Below, piece after piece: positions 7,340-12,452 of a stretch of DNA of 12,452 nucleotides. Origin of the DNA: Saprospiraceae bacterium (lineage in GTDB: Bacteria; Bacteroidota; Bacteroidia; Chitinophagales; Saprospiraceae); contig JADZFP010000076.1 in NCBI GenBank assembly GCA_020849825.1, positions 1-12,452 on the forward strand, given 5' to 3'. Position 1 is the first letter of the stretch. The number at the start of each line of letters is the position of its first letter. The translations under genes were made by a program, and so were the position numbers. Under the pieces are notes generated by a model. The model saw nothing but the letters and a program-made list of their open reading frames with translations, ran no database searches and was not told the DNA's origin.

Positions 7340-8848
7340 TCAGCCGCGGCTCCACGTCGCCCCGTCTTTTCCATCCTTCACCGTGATGCCGGCAGCCGCC
7401 AGGGCGTCGCGGATTTTGTCGCTGGTCGCCCAGTCTTTCTGAGCGCGGGCGCCGGCGCGGATGTCGAGAATGAGCTGCATAAGACCGTCGACCGTCTGGT
7501 TGTCGGCGCCCGCCCCGGCTTCATCCTGCAGCCCGAGAATATCGAACAGGAAGGTCTGGAAAGCAGTTTTAAGGCGTTCGATGACCCAAGGCGACAAAGC
7601 GCCGGCGGGCAACTGGCCGTTGGCGTATTTGTGTACGTAGCTGCCGAGTTCGCTGAGCGCCGCCAGGGCGATGGCCGTGTTGAAATCGTCGTCGAGGCCC
7701 TGGTAGGCATCTTCGATGGCCGCCAAAACGGCGCGGTCCGTATCGCTTTCGGAGCCGTCGTAGTCGGAGGCGTCCACGCTCAGGCTTTGCAGCAACTGGT
7801 TGGTATCCATCAGTTTGCGATAGCCTTTTTCAGCGGCCTGCAGCGCCTCGTCGGTGATATCGAGCGTGCTGCGGTAGTGGGCCATGAGCATAAAAAAGCG
7901 CACCACCATAGGCGAATAACCTTTGGTGACGTGCGGGCTGTCGCCGCTGAACAACTCGTGGGGCGTGATGGTATTGCCGTCCGATTTCGACATTTTTTTG
8001 CCATTGAGGAGCAGCATGTTGGCATGCATCCAGAAACGGGCGGGAGCGCAGCCGCAAGCGCCGAAGTTTTGCGCCACTTCGTTTTCGTGGTGCGGGAATT
8101 TCAGGTCAGAGCCGCCGCCGTGGATGTCGAAGGTTTGGCCCAGATACTTGGTGCTCATGGCGCTGCACTCGAGGTGCCAGCCGGGAAACCCGACCGACCA
8201 GGGGCTGTTCCAGACCATAATGTCCTGCGGACGGGCTTTCATCCAGATGGCGAAATCGGCAGGGTGGTCTTTTTCATCCTGATTTTTGAGTTCGCGGGTT
8301 TCGGCAAAGAGGTCTTCCACCACGCGGCCGCTCACCGAGCCGTACACGCCCGGTTTGTTTTCGATGAATTTGCGCACGTTGAAATACACCGAGCCGTTGC
8401 GTTCGTAGGCCAGTCCGTTGTCGAGGATGGCCTGTACCATTTCGATCTGCTCGGGGATATGCCCCGTGGCGCGGGGTTCGATGCTGGGCGGCAGGGTGTT
8501 GAAAATGCGCATCATGTCGTGGAAGCCCAGCGTGTATTTCTGCGCCACTTCCATGGGTTCGAGTTGCGCGACGCGGGAGCCTTTGGCCATGCGGTCTTCG
8601 CCGTCGTCGGTCAGGTGACCTACGTCGGTGATGTTGCGTACGTAGCGCACCCGGTAGCCCAGGTGGCGGAAATAGCGGTGAATCACGTCGAAGCTGACGT
8701 ACGTGCGGCAGTTGCCCAGGTGGGCGTCGGAGTACACGGTCGGGCCGCACACGTACATGCCGATATGGCCGGGTTCGAGGGGTGCAAAGGGTTCTTTCTG
8801 ACCACTGAGGGTGTTGTAGATCTTGAGCGGGCGTTGTTCGATAGTCAT
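7340..8848 (-). CDS. cysS: Cysteinyl-tRNA synthetase
   Basis: This cytoplasmic class I aminoacyl-tRNA synthetase charges tRNA-Cys with cysteine using ATP. The protein is 502 residues, slightly longer than the 461 of E. coli. Visible hallmarks are MYVCGPTVYSDAHLGN with the HIGH-type motif HLGN at 43-46, and KMSKS at 285-289. The zinc and cysteine-binding residues are Cys34, Cys228 (GWHLECSAMS), His253 and Glu257 (FPHHENEVAQ), matching E. coli C28/C209/H234/E238. The anticodon-recognition helical region follows, and the end (ARAQKDWATSDKIRDALAAAGI) is the usual CysRS tail. All key residues are present, so it should be active. ATG at 8846-8848 gives the normal N-terminus. It is divergent from the isomerase-like gene and is followed by the repeat mosaic, with no clear terminator. 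Confidence 0.98.
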   Translation of the reverse strand: MTIEQRPLKIYNTLSGQKEPFAPLEPGHIGMYVCGPTVYSDAHLGNCRTYVSFDVIHRYFRHLGYRVRYVRNITDVGHLTDDGEDRMAKGSRVAQLEPMEVAQKYTLGFHDMMRIFNTLPPSIEPRATGHIPEQIEMVQAILDNGLAYERNGSVYFNVRKFIENKPGVYGSVSGRVVEDLFAETRELKNQDEKDHPADFAIWMKARPQDIMVWNSPWSVGFPGWHLECSAMSTKYLGQTFDIHGGGSDLKFPHHENEVAQNFGACGCAPARFWMHANMLLLNGKKMSKSDGNTITPHELFSGDSPHVTKGYSPMVVRFFMLMAHYRSTLDITDEALQAAEKGYRKLMDTNQLLQSLSVDASDYDGSESDTDRAVLAAIEDAYQGLDDDFNTAIALAALSELGSYVHKYANGQLPAGALSPWVIERLKTAFQTFLFDILGLQDEAGAGADNQTVDGLMQLILDIRAGARAQKDWATSDKIRDALAAAGITVKDGKDGATWSRG

Positions 8849-8853
8849 GGGTG

Positions 8854-8861
8854 CAAAGGTA
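8854..8861 (-). promoter_or_regulatory. -7 promoter element of cysS (TACCTTTG)
   Basis: On the minus strand TACCTTTG matches TAnnTTTG exactly and ends only 5 nt before the cysS ATG (8848). The predicted transcription start would fall at or within a few bases of the start codon, giving a leaderless or nearly leaderless mRNA. I see no TTTG at the -33 position. Confidence 0.55.
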
Positions 8862-9076
8862 GGAAAGGCGGCGTCATTCTCCAGATGCCGGTTCGAAGCC
8901 TTCCTGTTTCAAAAAGGAAGCCAGATTAGTTTTATTAGTTTTCTTTTAAAGACATTCTGTTGCTGCAAAATTAAAGGAATTGCAGACAGAAAATTGCAAC
9001 CAAGCGCGCCAATGCCGACGATTTGTCGCAACTTTCCCTCCATCAAAACCAAAATTTATTTCAAAAAATTCCGTCC

Positions 9077-9988
9077 ATGCACCGCCGCAATTTTGTCAAA
9101 AGCACCCTGGCCCTCAGCGCCGCCCCTGCCGCCCTTTTTGCCGCCAACGAACAATCAACACCCACCGCCGGACAGCCCTTCCGCCTTCGCTATGCGCCCC
9201 ACGACGGCATGTTCCGCCAGTCGGCCGGGCCCGACATCCTCGATCAGCTGCGTTTTATGGCCGATCAGGGCTTTACCGCCTTCGAAGACAACGGCATGAG
9301 CGGCCGTGAACCGGCCCTGCAGGAAAAAATGGGCGCACTCATGAACCAGCTCGGCATCGCCATGGGCGTGTTTGTGGCCCATAAAATTTACTGGTCAGAA
9401 CCCAACCTCGCCTCCGGCAACAAAGACAAACGCGAAGAGTTCCTGCGCGACATCCGCAACGCCGTCGAGGTCGCCAAACGCTGCAACGCCAAATGGATGA
9501 CCGTCGTGCCCGGCCACGTCGACCTCCGCCTCAACAAAGACTACCAAACCGCCAACGTGGTCGAATCGCTGCGCCGCGCCGCCGATATCCTCGAACCCCA
9601 CGGCCTCGTAATGGTGCTCGAACCGCTCAACTTCCGCGACCACCCGGGGCTGTTCCTCACCGACGTTCCCCAAACCTACCTGATCTGCCGGGCCGTCGAC
9701 AGCCCCGCCTGCAAAATCCTCTACGACCTCTACCACATCCAGATTCAGCACGGCAACCTGATCCCCAATATCGACGCGGCCTGGGACGAAATCGCCTACT
9801 TCCAGATCGGCGACAACCCCGGCCGCAAGGAACCGACCACCGGCGAAATCAACTACAAAAACGTGTTCAAACACATCCACAACAAAGGTTATACCGGCAT
9901 TCTCGGTATGGAACACGGCAATTCGAAAGAAGGCAAGGACGGCGAAACGGCGGTGATCAAAGCCTACCGGGAAGTCGACAGTTTTTAA
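9077..9988 (+). CDS. Tat-exported hydroxypyruvate-isomerase-like TIM barrel protein
   Basis: This 303-residue protein belongs to the xylose-isomerase-like TIM barrel superfamily and is closest by eye to hydroxypyruvate isomerase (Hyi). The metal ligands expected for Hyi are visible: Glu182 (VLEPLN), Asp217 (LYDLYHIQ), Gln243 (FQIGDNPGR) and Glu279 (GMEHGN). The signature NPGRKEPTTGEINY is also present. An isomerase fold and metal site are therefore well supported, but the substrate is not. The N-terminus MHRRNFVKSTLALSAAPAAL is a twin-arginine signal, so the folded enzyme is predicted to be exported to the periplasm. ATG 9077 is chosen over the in-frame ATG at 9023 because the longer form puts 18 polar residues before the twin arginine. 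No exact -7 element lies in the 228-bp divergent gap with cysS. Confidence 0.85.
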   Translation: MHRRNFVKSTLALSAAPAALFAANEQSTPTAGQPFRLRYAPHDGMFRQSAGPDILDQLRFMADQGFTAFEDNGMSGREPALQEKMGALMNQLGIAMGVFVAHKIYWSEPNLASGNKDKREEFLRDIRNAVEVAKRCNAKWMTVVPGHVDLRLNKDYQTANVVESLRRAADILEPHGLVMVLEPLNFRDHPGLFLTDVPQTYLICRAVDSPACKILYDLYHIQIQHGNLIPNIDAAWDEIAYFQIGDNPGRKEPTTGEINYKNVFKHIHNKGYTGILGMEHGNSKEGKDGETAVIKAYREVDSF

Positions 9989-10079
9989 AAATTTGCCGTT
10001 GCGGGTCGCCAGCCGGTTCTCCGGCCCGCCTTTCCGCCCGATGGTCGAATCGGCCCGCCGGCAGCGCGGGCAGGCAGCC

Positions 10080-10087
10080 TATGTTTG
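10080..10087 (+). promoter_or_regulatory. -7 promoter element (TATGTTTG)
   Basis: TATGTTTG matches the Bacteroidota -7 consensus TAnnTTTG exactly and ends 15 nt before the ATG at 10103. No -33 TTTG is seen at the expected spacing in the GC-rich sequence upstream. Its last base overlaps the palindrome at 10087-10101. Confidence 0.5.
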
Positions 10088-10101
10088 TCCAAAATTTGGA
10101 C
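10087..10101. promoter_or_regulatory. Palindrome GTCCAAAATTTGGAC at the predicted start site
   Basis: This is a perfect 7-bp inverted repeat (GTCCAAA / TTTGGAC) around a single A. It ends 1 nt before the ATG at 10103 and directly follows the -7 element, so it would cover the transcription start. The placement suits a repressor operator or a 5' RNA structure. No regulator gene is adjacent. Confidence 0.4.
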
Positions 10102-10102
10102 T

Positions 10103-10555
10103 ATGAAAACAATACTGCTCCCCGCGCTGCTGGCGCTCGGCCTGTTCGGCCTTTCTCCCACCCTTTCCGCCCAGAAAAAAACCGCCGACGAGGTGGCCGT
10201 AATGGAATGCCTGCTCGACTACATGGACGGCGGCACCTATGGCGATACCACGCGCCTGATCCGGGCTTTCCACCCCTCCGCATCCATGAAATTTGTGGAC
10301 AACAAAACCGGCGAATTCAAAGACGTGCCCATCGCCGACTTCCTCAACCGCGCCAAAGCCGGCGCCGGCAAAACCCAGGACCGCCAGTGCCGCATCACCT
10401 ATTACAAGGTCACCGGTTCGGCCGCCCAGGGCGCCGTGGTGTGCGAATACCCGAACTTCCGCTTTCTCGATTATTTCAGTTTGCTGAAAATCAATGGAGA
10501 ATGGAAGATCGTAAGCAAGGTGTTCTACCGGGAGGAAAAGACGGGAAATAAATAG
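10103..10555 (+). CDS. Secreted NTF2-like (putative lumazine-binding type) protein
   Basis: This 150-residue protein has a Sec signal peptide (residues 1-24, ending TLSAQ). The mature part has the pattern of small NTF2-like, 'putative lumazine-binding' proteins: an N-terminal helix (VMECLLDYMDGGTYGDTTRL), then RAFHPSASMKFVD and DVPIADFL. The C-terminal strands follow (ITYYKVTGSAAQGAVVCEY, then YFSLLKINGEWKIVSKVFYR). The fold forms a cone-shaped pocket, but I cannot name a ligand or reaction. Export to the periplasm is predicted. An in-frame TTG six codons upstream (10085) would add MSKIWT, but the ATG at 10103 gives a clean signal peptide. It follows the isomerase-like gene by 114 bp and has its own predicted -7 element. 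Its stop lies 6 bp from the stop of the convergent CotH-family gene. Confidence 0.8.
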   Translation: MKTILLPALLALGLFGLSPTLSAQKKTADEVAVMECLLDYMDGGTYGDTTRLIRAFHPSASMKFVDNKTGEFKDVPIADFLNRAKAGAGKTQDRQCRITYYKVTGSAAQGAVVCEYPNFRFLDYFSLLKINGEWKIVSKVFYREEKTGNK

Positions 10556-10561
10556 GGCCTT

Positions 10562-12100
10562 TTACATTTTCCTTTTTACCAACACCTGCTGCCGGCTTTG
10601 TCCCGCCGCCTCGATGTGCAAAAAATACACCCCCTCGGGCAGCTCGTGCAGCGGCACGACCAGGGGCGCTACGGGCGCATCCCAAACCCAGCTTTGACTG
10701 AACTGCCCGGTCGCGGCATACAGGCTGAGGCACATGGGCGCGGGATAAAACACGGGCTGAAACCGGACGTACAGCCAGTCGGACGCCGGGTTGGGGTAAA
10801 CCAGCACTTCGGGCAATGAAAGGCCCGGCTCCTCCGCCGCACTCAGCAGGCCGGCGATCTGGCTCAGCGTGCTGTCGCCCCGCAGGCCCAGAAATGGTTT
10901 GATGCCATAGGGCGTATGGCTGTCGATGGTTTGGGTAAAGCCGTTGTGAAAATCGGCCACGTCGTAGCCGTAATCGAGGGTGCGGTACACGTCGGCCACG
11001 GTGGCCGGGGTGATGAGCTGGTGCAGACTGTCGATGCGCGGAAAGATGGAGTCGGGCAGTACGATCAGCCGCGTGATTGTATCGAGGTAGCGAATGTATT
11101 GTTCGCGGAAAGCCGGCACGGCCAGCAATTGCGTGGCGAGGGGGCGCGGCATGTCGGGGTGATGCCATTCCAGGGCGTTCCGCCGTGCCCAGTCGATGTT
11201 CAGCCAGTCGATGCCGAAGGTATTATCGGTGTCGTAGGTGATAAATTCGAAGCGGCCGGTTGCCGGATTGTCGTAGAGGTAGTAATTGTTCTGGAGGTAA
11301 AAATAGTCGTCCCAGTTACCCGTAGCCACGTCGATGGCGTAGGCTTTGAGCGCCTGGTCGACGTTCAGAATCTGGCTGATTTCGGCGGGGTAATCGGCGT
11401 CGACGGGTTGGTTGAGGACGGTGATGAGGGTGACCAAACGGCTGTAATCGTCTTCTTCTTCGTTGGTTTTCAGGTCGTAGGCGCGTTCTTCGGGGTTGTT
11501 GAGGAGGTTTTTGTAGGTCTGTTCGTTGGGGCCCAGGTAGGCGAGACTGGCCGGCCAGGTGCATTTGTAGAGGTTGCCGTCGTTGTCGGGGTAGGTACGG
11601 CCAAGCCATTGTTTGTCGAGTTCTTCGATGTTGGTGTACAGGCCCCGGTACTGCTGGTTGATGTAGAGCCGTACGAAAGCCGCGCGGCGTTCGGGCATGC
11701 CGGCTTTTTTCCAGACTTCGTAGAACAGTTTTTCGCGCACCAGGGTCGGGTCGTTGTGTTGGGCGCGCAGGCTGAGTTTGCGCACGCCCTGGTATTCGCG
11801 GCCCGGCGCGTATTCGTTGAAGCTGATTTTGAATGATTTTTTGGCCGCGGCCAGCGAGGTGTTGCCGCGCAGGCGCAGGCCCGCGTCGTCGAGGGTATCG
11901 CGGGTGGCGCCGTCGTCGAAGATGAACCGGGCGCGGTAGTAGTGCTCGTTTTCCTGGGTGCCGATGAGCTGCTGGAGCGAATCAGCGGGCAGTTCGAGGT
12001 AGATTGCTCCGACGATGCGGTCGTCGTAGAGGGCGGGGGATTGGGCGGAAAGGGAGAGGGGGAAGCCGAGGAGGAAGAGAAGGAGGATTTTTTCGGGCAT
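10562..12100 (-). CDS. Secreted CotH-kinase-family protein with T9SS C-terminal sorting domain
   Basis: This 512-residue protein starts with a signal peptide (1-20, ending LSLSAQ). Residues about 30-380 match the CotH family, whose Bacillus members are atypical spore-coat protein kinases. The motifs in order are LRLRGNTS (75-82), KKSFKISF (87-94), RGLYTNIEELD (152-162), GNWDDYFYLQNNYYLYDN (261-278) and YDTDNTFG (289-296). The conserved Asp/Asn positions thought to bind nucleotide and metal appear intact, so kinase activity is possible but unproven. Residues about 430-512 form a type A T9SS sorting domain (VYPNPASDWLYVRF, LPEGVYFLHIEAAGQ, QVLVKRKM), predicting secretion or surface attachment. 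ATG 12100 is preferred over an in-frame TTG at 12118 because it gives a normal signal peptide. No exact -7 element is seen upstream. Confidence 0.88.
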   Translation of the reverse strand: MPEKILLLFLLGFPLSLSAQSPALYDDRIVGAIYLELPADSLQQLIGTQENEHYYRARFIFDDGATRDTLDDAGLRLRGNTSLAAAKKSFKISFNEYAPGREYQGVRKLSLRAQHNDPTLVREKLFYEVWKKAGMPERRAAFVRLYINQQYRGLYTNIEELDKQWLGRTYPDNDGNLYKCTWPASLAYLGPNEQTYKNLLNNPEERAYDLKTNEEEDDYSRLVTLITVLNQPVDADYPAEISQILNVDQALKAYAIDVATGNWDDYFYLQNNYYLYDNPATGRFEFITYDTDNTFGIDWLNIDWARRNALEWHHPDMPRPLATQLLAVPAFREQYIRYLDTITRLIVLPDSIFPRIDSLHQLITPATVADVYRTLDYGYDVADFHNGFTQTIDSHTPYGIKPFLGLRGDSTLSQIAGLLSAAEEPGLSLPEVLVYPNPASDWLYVRFQPVFYPAPMCLSLYAATGQFSQSWVWDAPVAPLVVPLHELPEGVYFLHIEAAGQSRQQVLVKRKM

Positions 12101-12145
12101 TTTATGTTCGAGTTTCAATATAAAATATAATCAATATCTGTTTTC

Positions 12146-12452
12146 CTAAATGGGCTCTATTAAATCGCCGTCTTCATTATAAACAGCCACTATCATCCCA
12201 TCTTCCTCATGTACCCGAATACTCTGTCCTGGTTTAATTTCATATTGTGGAGCTCTATTTTTCCATTCAATCTCGCCATCTGATTTGAATGAATTGGCAA
12301 AATCATGGATTTTCCACTTAAATCTGTGTCCTACTTTTTCTATGATTTCAATGAACTGCACCGAATCAATCCAGACTTTCTTTTCATCAATTAATCTAGG
12401 AAAAAGTGCAAGATTATCGGCATTGCCATTTCTGGAAATTGTTGGATATGCA
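12146..12452 (-). CDS. 3' part of an AT-rich gene of unknown function
   Basis: The frame is open from the window edge to the TAG at 12146-12148, giving at least 101 residues. It begins AYPTISRNGNADNLALFPRL and ends VAVYNEDGDLIEPI. The N-terminus lies outside the window. A GTG at 12359-12361 could serve as a start, but the reading frame continues upstream of it with plausible protein, so I treat the gene as truncated by the window. The sequence is rich in K, I, E and D, has no signal peptide or membrane segment in view, and I do not recognise the family. Its base composition is clearly more AT-rich than its neighbours, which could mean recent acquisition. Confidence 0.6.
   Translation of the reverse strand, partial: AYPTISRNGNADNLALFPRLIDEKKVWIDSVQFIEIIEKVGHRFKWKIHDFANSFKSDGEIEWKNRAPQYEIKPGQSIRVHEEDGMIVAVYNEDGDLIEPI

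Noticed and set aside
6846..7374. Small open frames giving LRLCV and ARRDAEAQR peptides
   Set aside because: They are translations of the NCGCARAG repeats. Such peptides appear wherever these repeats occur and are not real proteins.
8896..8927. Hairpin with cttcc/ggaag arms in the cysS-isomerase gap
   Set aside because: The stem is only about 5-7 bp with a long loop and has no clear role between divergent genes.
7235..8929. A 564-residue plus-strand open frame across cysS
   Set aside because: The minus strand encodes a full CysRS with all catalytic motifs. The plus frame has no family features and begins inside the repeats.
9989..10079. GC-rich hairpins (gccgg ttct ccggc) after the isomerase-like gene as a terminator
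   Set aside because: The stem is short and no T-run follows. The GC-rich stretch gives such pairings by chance.

Overview
The window looks like chromosomal DNA from a Bacteroidota, most likely a GC-rich member of the Saprospiria or Chitinophagia. Three things suggest this. Two secreted proteins end in type IX secretion (T9SS) sorting domains. Three genes carry the Bacteroidota -7 promoter element TAnnTTTG just upstream. No start codon has a clear Shine-Dalgarno sequence. The taxonomic placement is inference.

Layout from left to right. (1) Positions 1-200 hold a 57-bp tandem repeat with three full copies. It abuts the promoter region of a 946-residue modular T9SS cargo protein (248-3088, +). 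(2) A 283-bp convergent gap (3089-3371) holds two near-identical hairpins in inverted orientation. Each ends in a T-run in the direction of the gene it follows. (3) A 1127-residue DUF4175-type membrane protein with a very long Q/E/K-rich coiled coil lies on the minus strand (3372-6755). (4) A 584-bp gap (6756-7339) is largely a mosaic of direct and inverted short repeats built on an 8-nt NCGCARAG theme. (5) cysS, cysteinyl-tRNA synthetase, lies on the minus strand (7340-8848). It is divergent from a Tat-exported hydroxypyruvate-isomerase-like TIM barrel protein (9077-9988, +). (6) A small secreted NTF2-like/lumazine-binding-like protein follows (10103-10555, +). It converges, with only 6 bp between, on a secreted CotH-kinase-family protein with a T9SS domain (10562-12100, -). 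(7) The right edge holds the 3' part of an AT-rich gene of unknown function (12146 to beyond the window, -).

The genes do not form one operon or an evident pathway. They are mostly separately transcribed: one essential translation gene, one conserved envelope gene and several exported proteins. I found no CRISPR array, transposase, tRNA, rRNA or recognisable defence system. The least ordinary parts are non-coding: the 57-bp repeat, the mirrored terminator pair, the repeat mosaic upstream of the DUF4175 gene and a palindrome at the predicted start site of the NTF2-like gene. I do not see convincing evidence for a new multi-gene system.
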